NCBI GenBank assembly: GCA_023393165.1
Contig: JAEWMJ010000024.1
Span: forward strand, 1-64,000
Length of the DNA stretch: 64,000 bases
Direction of reading: 5' to 3'
From: Bacillota bacterium
Lineage (GTDB): Bacteria > Bacillota > Clostridia > Christensenellales > Christensenellaceae
Below, in pieces: positions 24,433 to 32,103 of this stretch. Position numbers and translations under genes: made by a program. Position 1 is the first letter of the stretch. The number at the start of each line of letters is the position of its first letter. The notes beneath the pieces are model-generated. The model had not been told where the DNA came from and made no database searches. It was given only the letters and a program-made list of their open reading frames with translations.

Positions 24433-26211
24433 ATGAAGCGATTTACGAGCGACGAATTACGGGAAACATATCTTAAATTTTTTAAAGAAAAAAACCATGC
24501 AATCATTAAAAGCGCATCCCTGATCCCCGAGAACGACCCCACGGTGCTGTTCACCACGGCGGGCATGCACCCGCTGGTGCCGTATCTGCTGGGTGAAAAA
24601 CACCCGGCCGGGACCAGGCTTTCGGATGTTCAGAAATGCGTCCGCACAGGGGACATCGACGAAGTCGGGGACGCTTCCCATTGTACATTTTTTGAGATGC
24701 TCGGAAACTGGTCTCTGGGCGATTATTTCAAAAAAGAAGCGATCGCGTGGAGCTACGAGTTTTTGACCGGGGAACAATGGCTTGGCATTCCAAAGGAAAA
24801 ATTATATTTTACCGTTTTTGCGGGGGATGGGGATGCGCCGCGCGATATGGAATCATTTGAAACCTGGCGCTCCCTGGGCGTGGCGGAAGACCATATTTTC
24901 TTTTTGCCCAAAAAGAACAACTGGTGGGGACCAGCCGGAATCACCGGCCCCTGCGGCCCGGACACCGAAATGTTCATAGATACCGGCAAACCCAAGTGCT
25001 GCGACAACTGCGACCCGTCCTGCGACTGCGGAAAGTATCTGGAGATCTGGAACGATGTTTTCATGGAATACAACAAAACCGCGGAAGGCAAATTTGAGCC
25101 TTTAAAGCAGAAAAACGTGGATACGGGCATGGGTCTGGACAGGACAATCACCATACTGCAGGGCGTGGAATCGGTGTACGACACGGACGTGTTTGCACCC
25201 GCCATCGGCAAGATCGAAGCGCTTTCCGGTAATAAGTACGAGGACAATAAAAAGGCCTTCCGCATCATTGCGGACCATGTGCGCTGCTCCACGTTCATGA
25301 TTGGAGACGAGAGGGGCATCACACCCTCCAATGTGGATCAGGGATACGTTCTGCGGAGGCTCATACGCCGTGCAACCAGGTTTGCGGAGCAGCTGGGCAT
25401 CGAGAAAGGGAGCCTTGCGGCAATCGCAGAAACTGTCATTGATAAATATAAGCACGCCTATCCGGAACTTGAACAAAACCGGGAAAAGATAACGGACGAA
25501 ATCGCCAGGGAAGAAGAACGCTTCCAGAAGACGATCGCGCAGGGCTTGAAAGAGTTCGACAAACTGGTGGAAAAGCTGGATGGCAATGTAATAGACGGCA
25601 GGAGCGCATTCCGCCTGTACGATACCTTCGGGTTCCCGATCGAGTTTACGCTGGAAATCGCGGCCGAGAGAGGTCTTTCTGTGGACAAGGAAGGTTTTGA
25701 CGCGGCTTTTGCCCATCACCAGGAACTGTCTCACGCGGGAGCAGAGCAGCGCTTTGCGGGCGGACTCGCGGACACGGGCGAAAAGACGGCAAGGCTGCAT
25801 ACGGCAACCCACCTACTGCTGGCTGCGCTGCGCAAGTTCCTAAGCGAGGATATCAATCAGAAAGGCTCCAACATCACGGCGGAGAGGCTGCGCGTGGATT
25901 TCAACTTCGACCGCAAGATTGAGTCTGACGAACTCAAAAAGGTGGAGGATTATGTGAACTGCGCAATTCAGGACCATGTGCCCGTTGTAATGCAGGAGAT
26001 GCCTCTTGAAGAAGCCAGGGCGCAGAACGCGGTCGGTGTGTTCGAATCCAAATACGGCGAAACCGTCAAGGTGTACACCATCGAGGGGTATTCCAAGGAG
26101 ATCTGCGGCGGTCCGCACGCGTCCAATACATTCGAGCTGGGTAAATTCAAAATCGTCAAGGAGCAGAGTTCATCCTCGGGCGTCCGGAGGATAAAGGCCG
26201 TTTTGGAATAA
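24433..26211 (+). CDS. alaS: Alanyl-tRNA synthetase, short form without C-Ala domain
   Basis: A 592-residue class II synthetase. The catalytic core (FTTAGMHPLVPYLLG, FFEMLGNWSLGDYF, GMGLDRT) and the editing domain with its four zinc ligands (HTATHLL and CGGPHA) are intact, so it should both charge and proofread. The C-terminal oligomerisation domain (about 280 residues in the usual 870-residue enzyme) is absent; the protein ends right behind the editing domain with GVRRIKAVLE. Short forms of this kind occur in some Clostridia. The ATG follows GGAGGAAATC. It is not known whether a full-length alaS exists elsewhere. Confidence 0.9.
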   Translation: MKRFTSDELRETYLKFFKEKNHAIIKSASLIPENDPTVLFTTAGMHPLVPYLLGEKHPAGTRLSDVQKCVRTGDIDEVGDASHCTFFEMLGNWSLGDYFKKEAIAWSYEFLTGEQWLGIPKEKLYFTVFAGDGDAPRDMESFETWRSLGVAEDHIFFLPKKNNWWGPAGITGPCGPDTEMFIDTGKPKCCDNCDPSCDCGKYLEIWNDVFMEYNKTAEGKFEPLKQKNVDTGMGLDRTITILQGVESVYDTDVFAPAIGKIEALSGNKYEDNKKAFRIIADHVRCSTFMIGDERGITPSNVDQGYVLRRLIRRATRFAEQLGIEKGSLAAIAETVIDKYKHAYPELEQNREKITDEIAREEERFQKTIAQGLKEFDKLVEKLDGNVIDGRSAFRLYDTFGFPIEFTLEIAAERGLSVDKEGFDAAFAHHQELSHAGAEQRFAGGLADTGEKTARLHTATHLLLAALRKFLSEDINQKGSNITAERLRVDFNFDRKIESDELKKVEDYVNCAIQDHVPVVMQEMPLEEARAQNAVGVFESKYGETVKVYTIEGYSKEICGGPHASNTFELGKFKIVKEQSSSSGVRRIKAVLE

Positions 26212-26287
26212 ACAAAGAATAATACTTATGCCGTAATCGCTATAAGATTGCGGCTTTTATATTTGTAAAGTCTATTCTTCTATTTTG

Positions 26288-26412
26288 CCTCCCTCATTTG
26301 AGGGAGGTGTCACCAGAGGTGACGGAAGGAGTTTTCTTATAGCGGTTCATACTTCTGGGTAGTAGGTCTTTTGTTTCGTCAGGGGGCCCAGGGAAGATTG
26401 GGCCCCCTAACA
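26288..26412 (+). repeat. Tandem hairpins with a CCTCCCTC arm and a GGGGGCCC palindrome
   Basis: Within the 450-nt gap behind alaS: CCTCCCTCA pairs with TGAGGGAGG (26288-26307), GTCACC with GGTGAC (26309-26323), and GTCAGGGGGCCC with GGGCCCCCTAAC (26376-26412). The last is the core of the palindrome at 3127-3274. The CCTCCCTC/GTCACC pair resembles a dispersed repeat seen in many clostridial genomes (from memory). No coding sequence is supported in the gap. Confidence 0.55.
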
Positions 26413-26584
26413 ACCCCCGTAACCCCTTTAAAACGGCCCTCCGGGTGCCAGGGTCTATCTCCCCAAGCCTTCTCCAATGCTTGCCATAATAAATTATTTG
26501 CTTCGGTAAGTTGTATAGCGTGCTTCCTCTTTTTTGCTCAAACAGCAAAGTACTTGAAAGGCAATAGCCAATTGATTTTCTTTG

Positions 26585-26620
26585 GTTTAACCTTTCTTTT
26601 TTCTAAAAAAAAGGTTAAAA
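26585..26620 (-). terminator. A/T-rich hairpin behind the signal peptidase genes
   Basis: TTTAACCTTT pairs with AAAGGTTAAA around TTTTTCTAAAA-type sequence. It lies 40 nt past the stop codon of the minus-strand signal peptidase and resembles the hairpin at 33074-33106. It may end that operon. Confidence 0.45.
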
Positions 26621-26661
26621 AAACCACCCTGCTGGATGGTTTCAATTTTTTACTTAATTGT

Positions 26662-27189
26662 TCACGCAACCCCGCGTATTTCGTTTAAGGGCCAGATAAT
26701 AAACAGCGCATGGCCGATGATCGCATCCTTTTTGAGGCATCCCACATACCGGCTGTCCTGCGAATTCGCCCGGTTGTCGCCCATGACAAAAATACTGTCT
26801 TCGGGCACTTTTACGGGCGCCATATCGTTATAGGTCTCCTTGCTGGTATAATCTTCGCTGATCGGCTGGCCGTCTATATATACGGTGCTGTTTTTGATTT
26901 CCACTGTTTCGCCCGGCAGCCCGATCACGCGCTTGACAAAAGCGTCGCTGCTCTTGGGGTAATGGACTATCACGATCTCTCCCCGCTTGGGAAGGCCAAA
27001 ATAGCGCGACATCTTTTCAACGCCAAGACTCTGGTGGGAATGCAATGTCGGAGACATGGATTCACCGTCCACCTTGATGGGTTCAAAAACAAAAGTGCGA
27101 ACAAAAATCGCGATTGCAATCGCGATTGCTATGGAGATTACCCATCCCCAACCTGATTCTTTTTTTTGCTCGTCGCCTACATTTCTCAT
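26662..27189 (-). CDS. lepB: Signal peptidase I (second of two)
   Basis: A 175-residue type I signal peptidase cleaving Sec and Tat signal peptides outside the membrane. One N-terminal transmembrane segment (residues 15-33, with an AIAIAIAI run), the catalytic Ser in DGESMSPTL (Ser44) and Lys in FVKRVIGLPGE (Lys86), and box E MGDNRANSQDSR. Its gene starts 9 nt behind the other signal peptidase gene, so the pair forms an operon. Confidence 0.94.
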   Translation of the reverse strand: MRNVGDEQKKESGWGWVISIAIAIAIAIFVRTFVFEPIKVDGESMSPTLHSHQSLGVEKMSRYFGLPKRGEIVIVHYPKSSDAFVKRVIGLPGETVEIKNSTVYIDGQPISEDYTSKETYNDMAPVKVPEDSIFVMGDNRANSQDSRYVGCLKKDAIIGHALFIIWPLNEIRGVA

Positions 27190-27198
27190 ATTACTTCC

Positions 27199-27861
27199 TT
27201 ATTGCAATGCATGAATTTGGCTGAAAGGCCATATAACCAAAATACCGTCGCCCAGTATGTTTTCTATGGGGATGGGGCCGATGGAAGCGGTACGCGAATC
27301 TAAGGATTTCGGCCGGTTGTCGCCCATTACAAATACTGTGCCGTCAGGCACCGTAGTCTGGGCCATATCCGCATAGGTCTGCGCTGGATCAAGATAGCCC
27401 TCCTGAAGCGGTGCGTCGTTTACATAAACCACGCTGTCCTGAATTTTAATGATATCGCCCGGATAACCGATCAGGCGTTTTACGTAATAACCCGGCATAT
27501 TGGGATACTTTGTAATTATGATCTCGCCGCGCGCGGGCAAACCGAAATAGCGCGATACTTTATCCACTACCACCCTTTGACTGGAGTTCAGTGTGGGGAG
27601 CATGGAATCGCCGTCCACCATCACGATCTCAAACACAAAAACGCGCAGAGCCAGCGAGATTACAATTGCCAGCAGTATGGTAATTATCCAGCTTCTGGCG
27701 CCCGATCCTTTATTGGATTCGTCCCTGGGAACGGATTTCTTATTCTTTTGGGGTTTCTCAGGTTTCGGGGCAAGTATGGAAGGAACTTCCGGAGGAACGT
27801 CTCTTGTATGATACTTCTGTACGCGCGATGGCAAACTCTCATCTGGTACCTTGTTTTCCAT
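27199..27861 (-). CDS. lepB: Signal peptidase I (first of two)
   Basis: A 220-residue paralogue with a longer basic, Pro- and Lys-rich cytoplasmic N-terminus (about 56 residues), then one transmembrane segment. Catalytic Ser86 (DGDSMLPTL) and Lys128 (YVKRLIGYPGD) and the MGDNRPKSLDSR box are intact. The two copies differ clearly, so the duplication is old; they may differ in substrate range, as SipS and its paralogues do in B. subtilis. Confidence 0.94.
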   Translation of the reverse strand: MENKVPDESLPSRVQKYHTRDVPPEVPSILAPKPEKPQKNKKSVPRDESNKGSGARSWIITILLAIVISLALRVFVFEIVMVDGDSMLPTLNSSQRVVVDKVSRYFGLPARGEIIITKYPNMPGYYVKRLIGYPGDIIKIQDSVVYVNDAPLQEGYLDPAQTYADMAQTTVPDGTVFVMGDNRPKSLDSRTASIGPIPIENILGDGILVIWPFSQIHALQ

Positions 27862-27954
27862 GAATTTTCCCCATTTCTAGCCTATAGCCTGCATACTTAT
27901 ATAATATATAAATTATAACAAAAAAATACAAAAACGCAAATAAAAAAGTTTAAG

Positions 27955-27983
27955 TTGATTTTGATGGGGCAAGAATATATAAT
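27955..27983 (+). promoter_or_regulatory. Promoter of the corA-type gene
   Basis: TTGATT and TATAAT are separated by exactly 17 nt. The start codon of the transporter lies 154 nt downstream, which leaves a leader of roughly 147 nt. Confidence 0.8.
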
Positions 27984-28016
27984 ATTCGATAGGAAAAAAC
28001 CCAAGCAGGAGGTGAG

Positions 28017-28112
28017 ATGCGTGGACGCAGATCCCCGATTACGGATCAACAAAAAACTACAAATAAAAGCGGAGAGGCGTTGCGCATTTTTATAACCGGC
28101 TGACCCGCTTTT
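28017..28112 (+). promoter_or_regulatory. Leader with overlapping short ORFs and an attenuator-like hairpin
   Basis: Behind CAGGAGGTGAG two short frames are possible: an ATG at 28017 giving 28 codons (stop 28101-28103) and a GTG at 28021 giving 24 codons (stop 28093-28095). The hairpin AAAAGCGG (28065-28072) with CCGCTTTT (28105-28112), followed by TTTTTAAAA-type sequence, resembles a terminator, and a smaller one, GATCC with GGATC, lies at 28030-28047. It looks like transcription attenuation ahead of a metal transporter. It does not match the M-box that I can recall. Confidence 0.45.
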
Positions 28113-28136
28113 TAAAAGAAAGTGGGTGAATGAACT

Positions 28137-29075
28137 TTGATCAAGATCATGACAACTGCAAGAGGCGGCATGTTGGAGGAAATATCTTCAATAGAGCCTA
28201 ACGCCTGGATTCATCTTACGGATCCTACCAAAGAAGAGATCAATAAGGTTGCGGAAGCGCTCCTTATCGAAACGGAATTTTTACATGCAGCCCTGGACGA
28301 AGAAGAAACGGTGCGTATCGATACCGAACCGGATCAGACCTTGATACTAGTGGATATTCCTGTGGTTCAGCCAGAAGGAACATCTTTTTTGTATACGACC
28401 ATTCCGCTCGGCATCATTATGACGGAGCACAACATCGTGACCGTTTGCCTGGAAGAGACCTCAATCATAGAAGACTTCTGGAGCAACCGCGTGCGCGGGT
28501 TTGACGCTTCTAAAAAAGCCAGGTTTGTGCTGCAGCTGCTTTACAAAAATGCGGCGAAATACCTGCAGTATCTGAGGCAGATAGACAAGTTAAGCACTCA
28601 GATTGAGAATTCCCTGCATAAATCCATGAAGAACAGGGAATTGATACAAATGCTGCGCCTGGAGAAATCGTTGGTATTCTTTTCTACTTCGTTGAAATCC
28701 AATGAGATCGTTCTGGAGAAAATGCTAAAAAACAATGTTATCAAGCGGTATCCGGACGATGTGGATCTTTTGGAAGACGTTATCGTGGAAAACAAGCAGG
28801 CTATTGAAATGTGTAATATATACAGCAATATTTTAACGGGTACCATGGACGCTTTTGCATCCGTGATATCCAACAATTTAAATATCGTAATGAAATTTTT
28901 AACATCGATTACTATTGTGCTTGCTATTCCGACAATGATCTCAAGCTTTTTCGGCATGAATTTAAAGGGAATGCCGTTTGCCGATTTCGGAGGTGGATTC
29001 TGGGCCGTGGTGGGCGTTGCGGCTATCGTGTCTTGCATATCCATCATTATACTTTGGCGCAAACGAATGTTCTAG
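28137..29075 (+). CDS. corA: CorA-family divalent metal ion transporter
   Basis: A 312-residue channel protein for Mg2+ (or Co2+/Ni2+). The large N-terminal cytoplasmic domain is followed by two transmembrane helices at the C-terminus with the selectivity motif in FFGMNLKG between them, and a basic tail WRKRMF. The TTG start at 28137 gives the usual MIK opening; an in-frame ATG 12 nt further is possible. The ribosome binding site (GTGGGTG) is weak, in keeping with a regulated leader. Confidence 0.9.
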   Translation: MIKIMTTARGGMLEEISSIEPNAWIHLTDPTKEEINKVAEALLIETEFLHAALDEEETVRIDTEPDQTLILVDIPVVQPEGTSFLYTTIPLGIIMTEHNIVTVCLEETSIIEDFWSNRVRGFDASKKARFVLQLLYKNAAKYLQYLRQIDKLSTQIENSLHKSMKNRELIQMLRLEKSLVFFSTSLKSNEIVLEKMLKNNVIKRYPDDVDLLEDVIVENKQAIEMCNIYSNILTGTMDAFASVISNNLNIVMKFLTSITIVLAIPTMISSFFGMNLKGMPFADFGGGFWAVVGVAAIVSCISIIILWRKRMF

Positions 29076-29173
29076 CTAATGCGCGGTTTGAAAAATGTTA
29101 ATCAGTATGATATAATAACATCCGCTTTTGGAAAGGACATAAGACCAATTAAAAGAAAGGCAAGAATGGTTCA

Positions 29174-30466
29174 TTGATTGAGAAACTTGTGATCAGAGGC
29201 GGTATTCCGCTTCGAGGTGAAGTAAATATTACCGGTGCCAAAAACGCAGCGGTAGCCATGCTGCCGGCCGCTATCCTGGCCGAAGGCGTCTCAACGATTG
29301 AAAATCTTCCCAATATAGCAGATGTGCTCATACTTAAAAGAATATTGGAATCCCTGGGAGCGATTGTGGAGTTTGACCCCGAAGCGGGCGTGATGCGTAT
29401 CGATACCTCTCCCGTCAATACAAGCCAGGTCTCCATTTCCCTGGTAAAAAGCCTGCGCGCGTCCTATTATTTTTTGGGTGCGCTGCTGGGCAGATTCGGA
29501 AACGCGGAGATCTATCTGCCGGGCGGCTGCGCTATAGGCGAGCGTCCGATCGACCAACACATAAAAGGCATGGAAATGCTGGGGGCGACCGTTAAAACTG
29601 AATACGGCAAAATGGTCGCGACTACGGAAGACAGGCTCGTCGGCCGCGACGTTTACCTGGATCTTGTATCCGTGGGCGCTACCATCAATGTGATGCTTGC
29701 CGCGGTGAAGGCGCAGGGGCTGACGACCATTGCAAACGCCGCAAAAGAGCCTCACGTGGTGGACGTTGCAAACTTTTTGACATGCATGGGTGCTAAGATA
29801 AAAGGCGCCGGAACGGACGTGATCCGCATCACCGGCGTCGAAAAGCTGCACGGCTGCAATTACTCCATTATTCCGGATCAGATTGAAACCGGCACCATTA
29901 TGATCGCAGCTGCCGCAACGCGGGGGGACGTGTATTTAAGGAATGTGATCCCCACGCATATGGAAGCGCTTTCCGCAAAGATGATCGAAATGGGTATCAA
30001 CGTGGAAGAAGGTTCGGATTTTATCCATGTCTCCTGCAATAAAACCCCCAAGGCGGTTCATATCAAAACGCTGCCCTATCCCGGGTTTCCGACAGACCTG
30101 CAGCAGCCCGCGACAGTCCTCTTGTCCACGGCGCTGGGTACAAGCGTGATCGTGGAGAATATATTCGAATCCAGATTCAAGCATATCAACGAAATACGCA
30201 GAATGGGCGCAAAGGTGAGTATCGACGACCGTGTGGCGGTTGTGGAAGGCGTTGAAAAACTTACGGGCGCACCGGTTCGCGCAACCGATCTCCGGGCCGG
30301 AGCCGCGCTGATCGTTGCGGGGCTTATGGCGGACGGAACAACCGAAATACATAACATCAAATATATAGACCGCGGCTATGACCATATAGAAAACAAATTA
30401 AAATTGCTGGGCGCTGATATCCGGCGCGAAGTGGCCGAAATCGCGGACGACGATTATTATTATTAA
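29174..30466 (+). CDS. murA: UDP-N-acetylglucosamine 1-carboxyvinyltransferase
   Basis: A 430-residue enzyme of the first committed peptidoglycan step, adding enolpyruvate from PEP to UDP-GlcNAc. The signature GGCAIGERPIDQH contains the active-site cysteine (Cys119) that fosfomycin attacks, so the enzyme should be fosfomycin sensitive. N-terminal GAKNAAVAMLPAA binds the sugar nucleotide. The start is TTG at 29174; the only good binding site (AGAAAGG) ends 13 nt upstream and serves an out-of-frame three-codon ORF (ATG at 29166) whose stop overlaps the murA start. Confidence 0.95.
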   Translation: MIEKLVIRGGIPLRGEVNITGAKNAAVAMLPAAILAEGVSTIENLPNIADVLILKRILESLGAIVEFDPEAGVMRIDTSPVNTSQVSISLVKSLRASYYFLGALLGRFGNAEIYLPGGCAIGERPIDQHIKGMEMLGATVKTEYGKMVATTEDRLVGRDVYLDLVSVGATINVMLAAVKAQGLTTIANAAKEPHVVDVANFLTCMGAKIKGAGTDVIRITGVEKLHGCNYSIIPDQIETGTIMIAAAATRGDVYLRNVIPTHMEALSAKMIEMGINVEEGSDFIHVSCNKTPKAVHIKTLPYPGFPTDLQQPATVLLSTALGTSVIVENIFESRFKHINEIRRMGAKVSIDDRVAVVEGVEKLTGAPVRATDLRAGAALIVAGLMADGTTEIHNIKYIDRGYDHIENKLKLLGADIRREVAEIADDDYYY

Positions 30467-30525
30467 TTGCACTGATTAAAAAGGAGCGCATGCTCCTTTT
30501 TTTAATCATATTTTTTACTTTTTCC

Positions 30526-30909
30526 CTATACGGTTATATGCCTTTCGCCGAAAACTTTTTTTGCTGCCCGGACTGCGTTGAGGACTTTTGGGAACCCGGT
30601 ATAGGGAATACACTGCAGAAACGCTTCAATCACCTTTTGGGGAGGAACGCCGACGTTTAACGCGCCGTTTATATGCACTTCAAGCTGCGGTTCACAGCCG
30701 CCTGCGGTGAGAAGGCTGGCTATGGTGATCAGTTCCCGTTCCTGAAGGTCAAGACCGCTTCTTGAGTATATGTCTCCGAATGCAAATTCGATGATATAGT
30801 TTCCCAAATCGGGGGCAATGTCTTTCAGGGATTCAATTACCTGTTCACCGCCGGTACCGTCCACTTCCGACAGCTTTTTAAGGCCCCGCTCATAACGATT
30901 GTCATCCAT
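30526..30909 (-). CDS. Carboxymuconolactone decarboxylase family protein
   Basis: A 127-residue AhpD-like protein. The core ELITIASLLTAGGCEPQLEVHINGALNVG has the family's Glu, one cysteine and the His, but CxxC is reduced to a single Cys, so a peroxidase-type disulfide cycle is unlikely without a partner. I place the start at the ATG at 30909 behind GGAGG; the frame continues upstream to 30966 only through the promoter. The gene is under a MerR-type promoter, which suggests induction by an electrophile, metal or drug (inference). Confidence 0.88.
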   Translation of the reverse strand: MDDNRYERGLKKLSEVDGTGGEQVIESLKDIAPDLGNYIIEFAFGDIYSRSGLDLQERELITIASLLTAGGCEPQLEVHINGALNVGVPPQKVIEAFLQCIPYTGFPKVLNAVRAAKKVFGERHITV

Positions 30910-30940
30910 TGTTTTACCTCCGGTATAAATTATTATTGAA

Positions 30941-30971
30941 AGCATACTACATGGAGTTAACTCCATGTCAA
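30941..30971 (-). promoter_or_regulatory. MerR-type promoter and 20-bp palindromic operator
   Basis: On the minus strand TTGACA and TATGCT are separated by 19 nt, two more than optimal. Between and overlapping them lies the perfect palindrome ACATGGAGTTAACTCCATGT (30949-30968). A long spacer filled by a dyad is the hallmark of promoters that MerR-family activators untwist. No merR-type gene is in the window. Confidence 0.85.
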
Positions 30972-31080
30972 CCCTGTGGAAAGGAAAAAATGAGTTCGTT
31001 CGGGCAGCTTCTCCCGGATTCCGAGCTTAAATAGAAACATTTGTAAGGGGAAATTATATACTGCGCCAGCCGGCGGCATA

Positions 31081-31113
31081 AAAAAACCGCGCGTTTGCAT
31101 AAACGGCGGTTTT
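31081..31113 (-). terminator. Terminator of metA
   Basis: On the minus strand AAAACCGCCGTTT pairs with AAACGCGCGGTTTT (one or two mismatches) and ends in six Ts, 14 nt behind the metA stop. Confidence 0.7.
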
Positions 31114-31126
31114 GGATCGCAGGGAA

Positions 31127-32053
31127 TCAGTCGTTGTTCGAAATCCCGGATAGATCGTAGGGCGTTTCCTGGTAAACATAGTAGTTCAGCCAGTTGGAAA
31201 ACAGCAGGTTCGCATGTCCGCGCCAACGCACCACGGGCTCGGAAGAGGCGTCGTTTTTCGTAAAATAATTTCTGGGCATTGCAATGTCCAGTCCCCGGGA
31301 AATATCCCGGTTGTATTCGTCCCGCAGGGTGCCTGGGTCGTATTCCGGGTGGCCGGTTACAAATATCTGCCTGCCGTGTTTGCCCATAACGATATAGATG
31401 CCCGATTCCTCGGATTCGCACAGGATCTCAAGTTCGGGGTGTTTTACAATATCTTCGTGCCTGACTTCGGTATGCCGTGAGTGCGGCGCGTAGAAAACCT
31501 CGTCAAATCCCCGCATCAGCGGCACCAGCATGTTGTTGCAGGTATGCTTGAAAATTCCAAACATCTTCTGCTCCAGCGGGTATTTCGGAATATTGTAATG
31601 ATAATAAAGCCCTGCCTGCGCTCCCCAGCAGATGTGCAGGGTGGAAAACACGTTCTTTTTGCTCCACTCAAATATCCGGGTCAGTTCCTTCCAGTAGGTA
31701 ACCTGCTCAAAAGGAATCTGTTCCACCGGAGCGCCCGTAATGATTAGCCCGTCGAATTTTTGGTGGCACACTTCATCAAATGTCGAATAAAATGTGTTAA
31801 GGTATTCCCTGGACGTATTCTTGGATGTATGTGTAGCCGGATGCAGCAGAACGATTTCAACTTGCAGCGGCGTGTTTGACAGGAGGCGCAGGAGCTGGGT
31901 TTCGGTTTGTTCTTTTGTCGGCATGATGTTGAGTATGGCAATGCGCAGCGGACGGATATCCTGTCTCTCAGCGCGCTCGGAGGTCATTATGAATATCCCT
32001 TCCTGAGAAAGTATCTGTACTGCCGGTAAATCGCCATTGACATTGATAGGCAT
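31127..32053 (-). CDS. metA: Homoserine O-acetyltransferase (MetA type)
   Basis: A 308-residue enzyme acylating homoserine in methionine synthesis. Catalytic Cys142 is in HICWGAQAG, with the His/Glu pair in GHPEYDPGTL. Residue 111 is Glu (GAPVEQI); in this family Glu111 goes with acetyl-CoA and Gly111 with succinyl-CoA, so this is most likely the acetyl form despite the usual gene name. AAGGAG precedes the ATG. It is divergent from cysE, the entry enzyme of cysteine synthesis, so the two share a short intergenic control region. I see no S-box riboswitch there. Confidence 0.94.
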   Translation of the reverse strand: MPINVNGDLPAVQILSQEGIFIMTSERAERQDIRPLRIAILNIMPTKEQTETQLLRLLSNTPLQVEIVLLHPATHTSKNTSREYLNTFYSTFDEVCHQKFDGLIITGAPVEQIPFEQVTYWKELTRIFEWSKKNVFSTLHICWGAQAGLYYHYNIPKYPLEQKMFGIFKHTCNNMLVPLMRGFDEVFYAPHSRHTEVRHEDIVKHPELEILCESEESGIYIVMGKHGRQIFVTGHPEYDPGTLRDEYNRDISRGLDIAMPRNYFTKNDASSEPVVRWRGHANLLFSNWLNYYVYQETPYDLSGISNND

Positions 32054-32103
32054 ATTGACAACTCCTTTTTCTATGTTTGACGTACATTATACTTTATAAT
32101 AAA

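Noticed and set aside
25102..25812. 236-codon open frame antisense to alaS
   Set aside because: A shadow of the strongly conserved alaS sequence with no signals of its own.
32041..32103. S-box or T-box riboswitch ahead of metA/cysE
   Set aside because: The gap between the divergent genes is too short, and no SAM riboswitch core or T-box sequence is visible.
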